This document shows positions 21,214 through 32,197 of a stretch of 64,000 bases of DNA, in pieces. The DNA is from Trigonopsis variabilis. Taxonomy: Eukaryota > Ascomycota > Trigonopsidomycetes > Trigonopsidales > Trigonopsidaceae. The stretch lies in contig PPXM03000002.1 in the NCBI GenBank assembly GCA_003707065.3, forward strand, positions 1,426,001 to 1,490,000, written 5' to 3'. The notes under the pieces were generated by a model that did not search any database, was not told where the DNA came from, and was given only the letters and a program-made list of their open reading frames with translations. Made by a program: the position numbers and the translations under genes. Numbering within the stretch: the stretch's first letter is position 1; every line of letters begins with the position of its first letter.

Positions 21214-21559
21214 CTCTGGCTGGACGAAGATCGATGGTCGCGGTCGTTGAGGTGCACGCACACCCTCGCAGACAGCCCTCTCTCACAGTAACAGTACCGG
21301 GCCTTGGCACTAAGTGGAGCGGAAACCGTTCAGTTTAACATATTGCCTGATTCTACTTATAAAATATAACTTTAACGCATGATAAGTTCCAACCAGTTGT
21401 CCCATAAGGTCGCTGCTTTCATAAACATGGATTGTAGTGTAAACCGCAGGCACCAAACTACTCGTCAGAATATGATTAGAGCATAACTACTAATCTCTAC
21501 ATAATTACATCCGAAAGCTTTATTCAACATAACACAAGTACACGCACTCACGGACCCAT

Positions 21560-22140
21560 CTAAAACTTCATGAGGTGAGGTCGGTCACCCGACTTGAGCG
21601 AGAAGCTCGAGGCAAGATAAGCCTTAAGATAAGGTGTCTTAGAGATGGATGATAATAACGCCTTGTCGACGACCTTTTGATCAGAAACCCGTTCCAAGTT
21701 CACCTCCTTCTTGGCAGCGCCTTCGCCAAAGAACTCTTTCTCGCCAACCTTCTTGGTAGTCTTCTCTCGAGCAAAATAAGAAGGAGTAAATTTGTCAACA
21801 TTAACGCTCGAAACATCCACAATAGTTGAAGTGGCAATCACATAGGCAGGGTTGACCCTCCGGAGGGGAACACCATTGACTTTGAATGGTCCAGAGACGA
21901 GGAGAGTGCCATCTTCAAGAGCCTTAAGAAGGATGACACGCTTACCTCGGAATCGTCCAGCAAGAATGATCAAAACGGCTCCGGGAACAAGGGATGATCG
22001 TAGTTTGGCGGCCTTAACCTACTCGTTAGAATCTCAGTAACGAACATGGAGCGGTCAAATATAAATCCGCACAGCACGTATCCGTCTTTCGCTTCATTAT
22101 TTCGACTGCAAGCCTTTCCAAAGCCACTTACAGTTGACAT
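21560..22140 (-). CDS. 60S ribosomal protein eL6
   Basis: Exons are 22140-22132 (ATG TCA ACT, three codons) and 22018-21560, giving 155 residues; the intron is 113 nt, by far the longest resolved in the window. Family blocks are [20 protein letters not shown] and [20 protein letters not shown], then [18 protein letters not shown]. The N-terminus MSTVKAAKLR is shorter than in fission yeast, lacking about 40 residues of basic extension. Long first introns are usual in yeast ribosomal-protein genes and often regulatory. A HomolD-like GTGAC core lies about 60 bp upstream. It is very likely the sole eL6 start, since no other ATG fits the acceptor frame. Confidence 0.92.
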
Positions 22141-22199
22141 GGTGATGTTGACGATGTAGAATCGTTGCGTCGTAGTCGGTGAGACGTAGCGCAGCTTTT

Positions 22200-22207
22200 T
22201 GTGACGG
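22200..22207 (-). promoter_or_regulatory. HomolD-like box upstream of eL6
   Basis: Read toward the gene the site is CCGTCACA, one mismatch from the fission-yeast HomolD box CAGTCACA, at 60-67 bp before the start codon. HomolD replaces TATA in fission-yeast ribosomal-protein promoters. A similar box stands at nearly the same distance before eS7 in this window. Confidence 0.4.
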
Positions 22208-22486
22208 CTGTCTCGTGCCGCAAACCCTGACCGTTTATTATCTGTATCGTTGGTGAGGCTGATTGAAATTTACTGCGCCGTTGCTATGAAGGCTCCTCTA
22301 AAATACTTGCTAATATGTTGCATGCCCAATTCGGCTTTGTAGCTCAAATGGAAATCTCTAATTACACCAATCTGTACCACCCAGGATACATTGTCCCAGA
22401 AAGAGCATAAATGCGCTCGCAGTAAGCCCTGAACCTTTCCAATCTCGACTGTGAAAATTCTTCCTAATTTTGATTCCTTCTCTCGT

Positions 22487-24344
22487 CTATGATCCATCGA
22501 CCAGAAGCAAACATGCATCTACAGCTTGGCCGACTCTTCCTTGCTTTTCACGGGCAACATCATCGATGATGTCTCGATCCAAATTAGGAAACATAATATG
22601 CAATGTATCCACAAGGTTATCATGCTCTTGTCGAGTTATTCGTTCCGCTTCGAATTGTTCCGCAGATGCTTGTTTTGCTGCTGACTCTTCCATAGATAGC
22701 TGAGCCTCCTTCGCACGAGATCCTTGGCTTGGTTCGGGTTCTTCCGTGACACTAGATTCCCATAATTTAGATAGACCTCGGAAAGGAGCCGCCAATATAC
22801 TCTCAGTTCCTTCGCCTTCAGGTTTGGATGGACTGGGATTCCGCTGAGGAGTTTCTGGAGGACCTGCTCTATTCTCTTCCAAAGCGGGATTCCTCTCTGC
22901 AAACAGAGCGACGGCTTTTTCTACGTTCTCTTCAAATTCTTCATCCGTGATGGTGAGATTTGTCTTGTCTAGTCCTTCAATGAAGCTTATAGCTCCTTGA
23001 AGAGAAGAGAGGTAGTAGCCAGCTTCACCATTTAGAGCATCAGGATTGCGGAACCGAATAATGTATTGAACGTTTGAAGTAAGGTTTTTGGGATGAGCCT
23101 TGAGCACTATGTAGATCAAAATAGGCAAGAACTTATCGGCTGATTGTTCGATCCCCTTTTGTCTCAGCAACCCAAAGATAACTTTACAGCAATTGAGAAT
23201 GCAAATAATCTTATCTCGGGGAGCCCTGAAACTATTTATTTTCTTAAGTTCTTCACTTGCCAACTTTATGAACCGATCTGACCCTTTCACAGTCTCAGGC
23301 TCAATGTCAAGGTGACGAGGTTCGGCCCAACTCCAAACTTTCATCTTCTGGTCGAGAATCGAGTCTCTTAATATGTCTTCTTCATGGCTAAAATCTCTTT
23401 GGTCTTCGTCTATCTTGGGAGAAAAGGTCTGACTATATAAGCGATTCATGATGAGCTTTTCCATGCCTTCGATTGAGTTTCTTTGTTCAGCAGGACTGAG
23501 TGATGAAAAAGGGGGATACAGCATCATTCGAGGTGTGATAAACTAAAAATCAGTCTCTTAGGTCTCATATAGCAGCTTACATTTTCGAAATCATGTACGA
23601 TCTTAACCTGTTCAGAGACCGTCCAGGTTCTTTTTCCAAATTCTCCAAGGAAGCTAGAAGATTAGACGCAATAAAGAGAGAACTGATAGCATACCTTTTG
23701 ACGTATCGAGCGACAGGGTCAGCGCTTTTATGCTTCAGGCGATCAAGAAACGTTTGAAAATCAAAGGGGACGTCATCGTCACTGGATCGCTCAGGTTCTG
23801 GAAGTAACATTGAATTCGCAGTAGGTCCACCGAAATGATGTCTAACATCTTTAGGGATTTCGCTCTCTTTTCCTTTGTCTTTACTCTCCTGATCTTTGAG
23901 GGGATCAAGGTCCTCAATCATGTTGCGTAATTCAGAATTAATCATTTTATCCTGTTGTTCGTCGAGCTCCTTCGAATCTGAAACAGCTAACCGGTTGGGT
24001 TCTTCTGATGACTTGTTCTCGTTTTGCTCTTGAACCGTTCGATTCCTTGGCTCTTCGCTTATCTCACTAGAAATTTCTGATTGGATAACAGTCTCTTCAA
24101 CAGTCTCACCGCCATTTTTCTTATTACTAACATCATCTGATTCAAACCCGCCCTTTGTCTTGTCCGTCTGCCGATTTGTCTGGGATATGAAACCCGCCTC
24201 CTTATTGGGAGAGCTTACCTTCGTCTCGAGCTTCTCTGAGGGATCTATTAGCTCTGATTCCCCTGTATCATTCGAAATTAATTCCGATGTAGGCATTGAA
24301 TCCTCTATCGGAGATGTATCTGTGTTCTGGCTAGGGCTGCTCAT
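22487..24344 (-). CDS. Rab5 guanine-nucleotide exchange factor VPS9
   Basis: Exons are 24344-23695, 23653-23581 and 23542-22487; introns are 41 and 38 nt, giving 592 residues. A polar, Ser/Glu-rich N-terminus of about 200 residues precedes the helical bundle FDFQTFLDRLKHKSADPVAR, then SFLGEFGKRTWTVSEQVKIV. The VPS9 domain core follows, with FLPILIYIVLKAHPKNLTSN (catalytic Asp/Tyr-finger region modified to P-I-L-I-Y-I-V) and NGEAGYYLSSLQGAISFIEG. The last ~45 residues form a CUE ubiquitin-binding domain (VDTLHIMFPNLDRDIIDDVA). It activates Vps21/Ypt5 at early endosomes for vacuolar sorting. The domain order is that of fungal Vps9. The ATG at 24344 is the first in frame; upstream the frame is open only with TTG. 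Confidence 0.94.
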
Positions 24345-24933
24345 GATCTCATTGACGTTGGAAAGAACCGAATAGTTGATGACCAGTAATAGCAATCTTT
24401 TAAAAATAAACTTCTAGCAAATAGTCCACTAAGTATGTCTTAACTATTTTGTAATTAAGTCAGAGTTCATAAATCCCAGGGAAACCCACCAAGATCCGGC
24501 TTCGTCACGCGAGGATAACGGTGTCCGTCAAGCGCCGGGTAACAACGGGATCGATTCGCTGTTTGCTGAAGATTATATTAGGGCGGTCAATGAGAATGGA
24601 ATATCAAGATAAACAACTGGATATCATATCATACTACATCAGTTCACTTTTCTAAGCGACAAGCATCATATTCGCGTCTACATTAGATAGGACTGTGTTG
24701 ACAAGAGCTTTTACCAACTTGTCGCTTTAGCCCATTTATCAAGCATTCGCTGCTTTTATTTTTTGAAGGGGCCGATTTATAGGCATAGATCATTTAACTG
24801 AATATTTGGACGTAGGAGATTATAGGCAGAGACTTGTAGCGTTACGTGTGCTGACTTCTTGTCATTTAGGAGAAGCACGGACCAAAAGTCGACTGCTTAT
24901 TTGTGCATAATAGACATATGAACCGGCAAATTC
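24345..24933. other. divergent intergenic VPS9 / ASNSD1-like
   Basis: This is a shared promoter region of two divergent genes. No RNA gene, repeat or regulatory motif stands out. Confidence 0.5.
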
Positions 24934-26454
24934 ATGTGTGGCATATTACTATGGTGTGGGGAGAAAAATGAAGCTGGAGTGACCGAGTTTGATCAAATCA
25001 AAGAGCATGTGAGAGACCGCGGTCCAACTGGTGAAGGATCCTATAAAAATGGCATCGTCGAATGCTTTTCATCAGTTTTAAGTATGCGAGATCCTTATTA
25101 CGATCAGCCTGTTACGATTGGTAATGAGAAAGACCCCCGAATTATCCAATATAATGGAGAGCTTTACGATTCGTCCATTCAGGGTAATGACAGTGCATAT
25201 TTCGCCCGTCAAGTTACTGATCCGGATCATATCATCGATTTTCTGGCCAGTCTGGATGGAGAGTTTTCGTTTACAGTTTACTGGCCGCAGAGAAGAATCA
25301 TAATCTTTGGCAGAGATAGTATTGGTCGGAGAAGCTTGCTTTTTAAGCACCAACAAGGTCAACTGTGGGTTTCTAGCGTCATAACAGATAAGGAAAAAGG
25401 ATGGGAAGAATGCGAAGGTGGCGTGCTGTACCGATATGACATGGATAGTGATAGTCTCGATCTAGAGAAATGGAAGCCTGAATGGGTCGTCCCCGCAAAG
25501 GACGCTAGTCAAAACGAAGAACACCATTTGTCGTTGGAGTTGGAGAAGATCCTTAGAAACTGTGTCAAAGAAAGGATTTTGAACCTATCCCATTTGGAGC
25601 AGGAGCATAGCATTGGAATTCTCTTTTCAGGAGGTCTGGACTGTGCAACCGTAAGCGCTATAGTTGATGATATATTGCCTCAAGAGCGAAAAATTGATCT
25701 CATTAATGTTGCTTTTGAAAATCCCAGATTGGGTGGAGGCTATGATACCCCAGATAGATCAACTGGACTAGAGAGTTGGAGAGATTTAGTTTCACGAAGT
25801 TCAAATCCTGCCAGAATTCGGTTTCTTGCCGTTAATGTGCCATATTCTGAGACGACTCACTTCATGCCTTTGGTAAAGAGCTTGATCTGGCCAAAGGACA
25901 ATGTGATGGACCTTTCTATTGCCTTGGCATTCTTTTTCGCGGCTAGAGGACGTGGTGATCTACATCAATGGGGTTACAATGGCACCTCAATTGTACCAGG
26001 TTACTCGACTACCTCGCACTTGCTGCTCTCAGGCCTTGGAGCCGACGAATTATTGGCAGGGTACACACGACATAGCACTTGCTTCCGACGATCCGGGTTT
26101 GAGGGGCTTGCAAAGGAGCTAGAGCTAGATTTTTCCCGGCTATATAGCAGGAACTTGGGACGTGATGATAGAGTTATAGGTCATTGGGGTAAAGAAGGTC
26201 GCTATCCTTTCCTCGCTCCCAGCTGTGTGAATTGGTGTCTTAAGTGTCCGATTAATGTAAAGTATGACCCTGCTCACCGTCTTGCGGATGGTACTAAGTT
26301 TGTTTTACGTTTGATTGCGTCGCGTCTTGATCTTGGGACTGCATCCCAAGCTAAGAAACGGGCTATTCAATTTGGATCACGATCCGCTAAAATGGAAGTC
26401 GGTTCAAGAAAAGTCAAAGGAACGGACAAAATAATGGATACATTTCAAGCATAA
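24934..26454 (+). CDS. Asparagine synthetase domain-containing protein (ASNSD1-like)
   Basis: A single exon encodes 506 residues. It starts Met-Cys-Gly-Ile, so processing exposes the Cys2 nucleophile of a class II glutamine amidotransferase. DRGPTGEG is the site of the usual RGPD block, and QYNGELYD replaces the common NGEIYN motif. The synthetase domain has the PP-loop GILFSGGLDCATVSAIVDD, the segment HLLLSGLGADELLAGYTRHS, and a C-terminal KWKE-poor tail. The split and divergent active-site residues match the eukaryotic ASNSD1 group rather than true Asn synthetase, whose physiological reaction is unclear. Upstream is VPS9, divergent. Confidence 0.88.
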   Translation: MCGILLWCGEKNEAGVTEFDQIKEHVRDRGPTGEGSYKNGIVECFSSVLSMRDPYYDQPVTIGNEKDPRIIQYNGELYDSSIQGNDSAYFARQVTDPDHIIDFLASLDGEFSFTVYWPQRRIIIFGRDSIGRRSLLFKHQQGQLWVSSVITDKEKGWEECEGGVLYRYDMDSDSLDLEKWKPEWVVPAKDASQNEEHHLSLELEKILRNCVKERILNLSHLEQEHSIGILFSGGLDCATVSAIVDDILPQERKIDLINVAFENPRLGGGYDTPDRSTGLESWRDLVSRSSNPARIRFLAVNVPYSETTHFMPLVKSLIWPKDNVMDLSIALAFFFAARGRGDLHQWGYNGTSIVPGYSTTSHLLLSGLGADELLAGYTRHSTCFRRSGFEGLAKELELDFSRLYSRNLGRDDRVIGHWGKEGRYPFLAPSCVNWCLKCPINVKYDPAHRLADGTKFVLRLIASRLDLGTASQAKKRAIQFGSRSAKMEVGSRKVKGTDKIMDTFQA

Positions 26455-26805
26455 AGCAAGAGTTTTTATCTCCGAATGTACCGGACTTATAATTGTGACA
26501 TGTATATTATAATGAAGAGGAAATCGGCTTCACTTTATCCCTTTTGTATTTTTCCGCTAAGCATACTTGACTGCTTGACCGACTCAGGTAACAATAGACT
26601 CGAATACAAACTTCATTATCACAAGGGAATAGCCGACAGAACGAAATTGAAAAAGAAAAAAATAAAAAAATCATCTCAATTGATTCTGAAGAGATGAAAG
26701 AACAGTGTCACCTTTTGTAATTTGCAGTCCTGAAAAGGAAATTATGATTGTGTAAGCAGACTTGACAACCTGGCGACCGTTTCGTTTCTGACTTGTGCCC
26801 CCGTG
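26455..26805. other. intergenic
   Basis: An A/T-rich stretch between two co-directional genes. I see nothing distinct in it. Confidence 0.5.
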
Positions 26806-27515
26806 ATGGCGTCGTTCAAGCTCTTAAGACGGCGAAAATTCCTTTTGATTTCAATCACTTTATGTCTTTTAATAATCTCGCTCATTCATTTTTATCCTAG
26901 TCGTGATGAGATGTCGATTCTGGATTCCCTGGGGGTGAAGATGCCATCCTTAGAGGAATTTCTTCAACGTCAAGGTCAGCAAAGGTGATAATACATACTA
27001 AAAGTTACAGAGATGGCAGAGAAAGCAGCAGAGGAAGCAATTACGAGTGAGAGTAAAAAGGCCGAGGAGTTTGATGCCAAACAGCAGTTTTCTGAGATTC
27101 TTCATTTGGCCCCTGGTAGGTGATACGCACAAGAATAAGAAGAAAATAGGCTGACAAACCAGTTGTGATTTTTTCAAAATCCTATTGGTAAGAGCGCGAC
27201 TTTATTGAGATTGAATTGACTCCCAGTCCCCATTCGAAATTCGCCAAGGATCTGTTATTGAAAAGATACCAGTTGAATCCTAAGCCGATAGTAGTAGAAT
27301 TGGATAAGCATCCTCATGGAAAGGAACTTCAAGAATATATTGGCACGGTTACAGGCCGTAACACCGTCCCAAATATAATTATTGGCGGGCGGAGTAGAGG
27401 CGGTGGAGATGAATTTCGAGCTTTACATAATGATAGGACCTTGGCTGAGAAGATCAAACAATGGTCTAATAAGAAGGTTCGCGTCACGGCTATTCCAGGT
27501 ACAGATACGCCTTAA
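26806..27515 (+). CDS. Monothiol glutaredoxin of the secretory pathway (Grx6/7-like)
   Basis: There are four exons: 26806-26974, 27011-27115, 27163-27187 and 27227-27515; introns are 36, 47 and 39 nt, giving 195 residues. A basic start (LLRRRKF) and the hydrophobic LLISITLCLLIISLIHFY form a signal anchor, so the glutaredoxin domain should face the ER/Golgi lumen, as in yeast Grx6 and Grx7. The domain has VVIFSKSYCPHSKFAKDLL with a CPHS active site (monothiol type, Ser in place of the second Cys), PKPIVVELDKHPHGKELQEY, and TVPNIIIGGRSRGGGDEF (TVP cis-proline and the glutathione-binding Gly-Gly). Exon 3 is just 25 nt, and its 3' border splits the catalytic Cys codon. GTGATG before the ATG makes 26806 the proper start. 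Confidence 0.92.
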
Positions 27516-27752
27516 TGATGTATATGAGTGGAGCTTGCATGTAAAGGGGCAATATCAATATATGCTTTATGGTAAGAAATTACGCGTATCGGCCTGCTCG
27601 CATCTGTGACATTGCAATTATTGTCGCTTACACTGTTATCCTTGCTCAGCCTGAAGCAGAGTGCTTTATTTTCATCAATTGCGCGTTCATGCTGACGTTA
27701 ATAGTACAGAAATCATCCCTTCAACCTATGATTGTTTGTTTTTTAATCCCAT

Positions 27753-28670
27753 TTACTTCTTAAACCACCAATTAACACTTGCAGTAGTATCATCACCGAT
27801 GCTTTTGATTTTATGCCACCATCTTATGGGAATGAAAAGCGCTTCTCCTGGGGAAAGAGTTAGTTCATAAGTAGGATCATCGTAGTCGTCGAGGTCAAAG
27901 TTATGATAGAGTGTTTTTCGATCACTTTCTTCTTTTTTAGAGGGCGGGTAGAGTGAGAACTTTTTCTGCCCCGTTATCATCACATGGATATTCTCGTTGG
28001 GATCACAGTGTTTTGGGGTAAACGTATGTCGGCCAATCCAGACACTCGATGAATAGATTTGCCTATGATTAGGAATATAGCGAGGAGGAGGACCTATATC
28101 TCTGGCCAACTCGGGTACACAGCTCAAGAGATCAGTCTGAGTCAAGTAAAGATCATGATAACCTGGGACCATAAGCATCCTGAGATAGAGCTGAAAGGGT
28201 ACTTCTAATTGTCTGAATTGTCCAGGCTCTTCCCCTTGTTCCAAGGCCTCGACTACAGCTGCAGTCAGCTGCCCCTGTTCGACATGAACGATAGGATTGC
28301 GTTTGTTCTTTTCCGCAAGTTCTAAAAGGTATCCAATATTCAGATTGTTGGCATCCTCTGGCCTCAGGGGAGGTTGCTGTGATCCTGTCTTTGTATAATT
28401 GTGGTTGACCCATTTTTTTAACGCAGGCATATCCTTGAATGCGCCTTCAAGCACGCATGGTACAGAAGTCTCAAGATATTTGTCCTTGAAATCTTCCACG
28501 CTCAGATCTTTCAAGCGAGGAATCTCTTTAAGGCAATCAGATGCACTGGGGACTTCTTGATGGCCTGATAAAAATTGCCTCCGGTGATAATCACTAAAAC
28601 GATATATTGATCTCAATATTGGCCTTCTGCATCTATTCATCCTTTGTATATAGAAATGTGTGGGATCCAT
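27753..28670 (-). CDS. JmjC/cupin-like Fe(II)/2-oxoglutarate dioxygenase
   Basis: A single exon encodes 305 residues. The cupin_8/JmjC fold is shown by the iron triad: the HxD pair in FTPKHCDPNENIHVMITGQ and the distal His in EALFIPIRWWHKIKS. The 2-oxoglutarate-binding Lys is probably in GQKKFSLYPPS. Other family blocks are PCVLEGAFKDMPALKKW near residue 75 and YIPNHRQIYSSSVWIG. This is the FIH/JMJD5-7-like small oxygenase group, which hydroxylates proteins or tRNA-modification precursors; the substrate cannot be told. The N-terminal 35 residues are Arg-rich without acids (RMNRCRRPILRSIYRF), so mitochondrial import is possible. It is convergent with the glutaredoxin gene. An internal Met at residue 11 is an alternative start. 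Confidence 0.85.
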   Translation of the reverse strand: MDPTHFYIQRMNRCRRPILRSIYRFSDYHRRQFLSGHQEVPSASDCLKEIPRLKDLSVEDFKDKYLETSVPCVLEGAFKDMPALKKWVNHNYTKTGSQQPPLRPEDANNLNIGYLLELAEKNKRNPIVHVEQGQLTAAVVEALEQGEEPGQFRQLEVPFQLYLRMLMVPGYHDLYLTQTDLLSCVPELARDIGPPPRYIPNHRQIYSSSVWIGRHTFTPKHCDPNENIHVMITGQKKFSLYPPSKKEESDRKTLYHNFDLDDYDDPTYELTLSPGEALFIPIRWWHKIKSIGDDTTASVNWWFKK

Positions 28671-29006
28671 TTTTCTAATCAGGCTAAGACTGGTACAGTT
28701 CTCTTTGACATCACGCGGTTGTCACTTGTCTTGATGCTCCAGGGGAACAAGGTGAACAAGACCACTTGGTCTGAATACCAGAATAGACAATCAGTATACG
28801 CAATGAGAAGACTTGTGGAGATAGATGAGGAATCGACTTGGAATCTAGAACAATGTTAATTGGACATAAGAGGAGACGATATGTCTCGAACAAGCTCCTT
28901 TTTGTCTAGACCTAATGATTACAGCAAAAGTTATCAACACCCAAAAATAAGTAAATAGATACAGCGAAAAGTCAAATACATGGTCCTTTTTTGATCTCGA
29001 AGGAAT
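28671..29006. other. intergenic
   Basis: The 5' side of the JmjC gene and the 3' side of the transporter gene, both on the minus strand. No further feature was seen. Confidence 0.5.
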
Positions 29007-30897
29007 CTAGTTCTTTTCGGGAATAATATCCTCTGAAGCAACAGTGCCGTCGGTTTTGACGGAATCAATCTTAACCATGCTAGCATCAATAGTCTCGGCT
29101 TCATTGTCAATCTGGTTAAGTTCATCTTCCATTTTATCATATTTACGGAAGAAGATATAGAACATGCAACCAGCGACAAATGCAGCAATGGCGATGCCCG
29201 TATACATCCAGACCAGTTTGGGATCCTGGGAAACCGGAGACAAAGCGGTCCCAAGAGCGGAGCCGAAGGCGGACATCAATAAGAATAAAGACATCACAAA
29301 GGATTTCATATTCCTAGGAGCCTTCGTATAGGCATATTCAAGACCAGTGATAGAAGCAAAGATTTCCGACAAAGCGATGAAAAGGTACGCTGGAGTTTGA
29401 AAGGCGACGTGAACACGATTAGGAGTTTCTCCATCGCCACAGGCTAAGGGAGCATTATAGCAAGGTGGTGAAATGTAAATAACGTGTTGGACAATGGCAG
29501 CATAACCCATTGCCAAAGCAGCAAAGAAGAAGCCAGCTGTGATACGTTGAATAGGTCGGAAAGGAAATCCAAGTTTTCGAATAAGAGGATAAATCACCTT
29601 CTCACAAATAGGAATGAAGATGATGATAGCAATAGGATCAATATTTTGCATCAGGTCATTGGGAATCCCGTGGGTCTCCATTTGGCCAGCTTGGGAAACG
29701 AAATTGTTAAGCATCTGGTTATAACAGACCCAATAGACCGGGAAAAAGATGAAGATCTGACAAGCAATCACGGTCCTGTGAACCTCATCGACGAACTTGT
29801 CTGTCCAAGGAACAGATTTGTAACCTAGTTCAGCTCGAATAGTAGGCTTTGCCTTACTGAAGTCCATCTTGTTAGCCATAGCAATCCCAAAGCATCGGAA
29901 AGCCCAAGGTACGACTGATTGCGAAGGCGGGTTCTTCACATAATAAGGGGCTCCAAGGATCAAGGCCAAGATCCCGACGAAGAAAAAGCAGAAAGGCAAC
30001 AGATAAGCACTCCAAAATCCCACATTCTTCTCTAATTCGGTCGTTGCAATCGCTGATAATGAACCGACGTTGATACAGAAATAGAAGACCATAAAGAGAG
30101 TCTCAATGGTGATAGTTGGGTCCACAATAACTCGTTCGCCAGACTTGAGAGTTTTGATATAAGCCTTCGTATTGGTGTATTGTTCAGCAATCAAAGGAGA
30201 GACGTTGGACTTGATACCACCAGTGCCGATACCAATGATGATCATGGAGGCAATTAGACCGCCCAACGAAGCATGATGTTTGATAGCGGTAGGCAAGGAA
30301 GTTACAAACAATATCAAGGTTCCGATGACATAAATTCCGGCAGAAACACAAATGGTCTTAAATTTACCCCAGTATTGATCGGCCACAATTCCACCGGGAA
30401 TAGGAGTGACATAGCACCAAAATTGGAAAAAGTAAGTCAACCCTGTAGCACCGGCTTGTCCAAGCCCAATGGCACCAGGAATCCGGCCTCCGGGCGAATT
30501 CTGGATATAATTTTGGAAAGGACCAGATAAACCATAATAAGTGAATCGCTCACAGAGCTCAACGATGGCAACTAGCCATACTGATTTAGGTAGGTGATCG
30601 GCGACTCGACGGAGATTTTGATAGTCGTCTTCAGTTGGCTCTTCTCGATCCTCATCCTTTGCGCTGTCTGCTTTCTGTTGAACGTGTCTAGGCGTTCTTG
30701 ATACCCTATGGGTAAAATTGTCCCAAAACGTCGCAACTAATCCTTGATCTTTGCCATTCACTTCGGCTTCCTTATCCATATACCCTCCTGCAATATCGGT
30801 TGCCTCATAGCCAGGCAATTCTGCGACATGTAGCCTGATGTTAGCCCTAATTTATACCTGAGCAGACTTACTCAGCTAGCTGAGTTTCTCTATCCAT
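29007..30897 (-). CDS. Proton-coupled di/tripeptide transporter (PTR2/POT family)
   Basis: Exons are 30897-30872 and 30834-29007; the 37-nt intron has a CTAAC branch and CAG, giving 617 residues. After about 85 polar residues come the POT signatures ELCERFTYYGLSGPFQNYIQ (TM1), the TM2-3 region with GGIVADQYWGKFKTI, and GIGTGGIKSNVSPLIAEQY. The last matches PTR2 signature 1, including the proton-linked Glu. About 12 hydrophobic segments are visible; the last ends in MFYIFFRKYDKMEDEL, followed by a short acidic cytosolic tail. Family function is plasma-membrane uptake of small peptides driven by protons. The start exon of eight codons (MDRETQLA) is needed because the long frame itself has no ATG before the conserved part. 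The 1.3 kb of upstream non-coding DNA leaves room for nitrogen control. Confidence 0.93.
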
Positions 30898-32197
30898 GAT
30901 GATCTAAGGCCCAGTTAAGTTTCTGAGTATTCTTTTATCTGATTGTTAGGGTTTATCGCTCAAAAGTCTCCGATGAGCAACTTTTCACCTCTATTGCTAA
31001 CCTGCACTCCGCGTTTATATTAGGGTGTTATCAGTTATAGCCAATTATAATCAATATACTCTTGCGCCCCTAGCCTATGTGTCTGTCACGGCTCTTCATA
31101 CGGCGAGCGGCTCTCCCCATATGTGAGGCGATTCCACGTTACGATAAGGAAAAGATGGCTCATTTGCGCACTAGGCATATTCTGTGACAGGAGAGTCACA
31201 TGCTGGTCACTTTTATATCCGGCTGTTTCTCATTCTCAGCTATAGTCTACCCAAAGAAATCACTACTTAATGATGCACAGAAAAGACTATCAAAGTGTGT
31301 GATTCATCTCGAGGAGAGCAGAGGCTCTACAGTCAATCGTAGTGCCGTTTGGATGCTTATCAGCACCATTTTGACAAGAAGGAGATCTAGATCTAGTATT
31401 CATCATGTTATTGCCGTTCGGGACAGCCCAAAGAATGTTTTGTCCACTGGACGATGCCGTTTCGGAAACGGATTGTTTTGGAGAAAAGTTTCATCCCCGG
31501 AAAGGCTTATGGCATCTCATTGGGTCATAAATATTGGGCATGGCTCCATGATTCAGATCAGAGCTTGAGCAGGTGATGCCGTAAGATCACATTGTACATC
31601 TAAAAGTATCTAGCCCTTTACCTATTATTCTATGACATTACAAGATCTCAAACAATTAAGCTACAAAGATCACTTCCTTAAACAATCTTTTATGGTTAAT
31701 TATTCAGAAGTGACCTAAGCACCAGGCTCGATGTGTTCCTGTTCCTCGGTTTTGGCCTTTGAGTCATGAAGAGGACTATACCTGTTTTGGGGCATAACGG
31801 CGGCGCCAAGTTATGTCTCTTATTGTGCCGTTTGAAACCAAGTGCTACCCAGAGTTTGCAATAGGATCTCAAGTGGCACACGATTGCTTGATTTTTATGT
31901 TCTTGACATCATTAATCTCATGATTTGCGAGAAAATGATTGTCTTTATCTACGAGAAAGACTTTTTATCGCGCGCTAGAATATTGGCCTTAGGCTCGTGT
32001 GAGCAAGCCTATTTACAGATGTGACGTTACAATGTCACTTGTTCTATCAGCAGAAGGCACTAAGGCACAAGGCCTCAGAGCCCTATGCCGTTTTTCATAC
32101 GGATACCCCGCCAAGCAAACTGGCTTATCATCGGCAATCGGTCTGTGCTCGATCAGATACTCAGATACCACTTAATACACACAATGCCTATTCTACA
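30898..32197. other. 1.3-kb intergenic region upstream of the peptide transporter
   Basis: This lies between the PTR2 start and the SFH1 stop, both on the minus strand. A plus-strand frame at 31200-31568 is open but lacks family resemblance or splice context. No tRNA, repeat or mobile element was recognised. The length is above average for this window and may hold regulatory sites for the transporter. Confidence 0.45.

Noticed and set aside
31200-31568. 122-codon plus-strand frame in the transporter upstream region
   Set aside because: No family resemblance and no splice context; likely chance.
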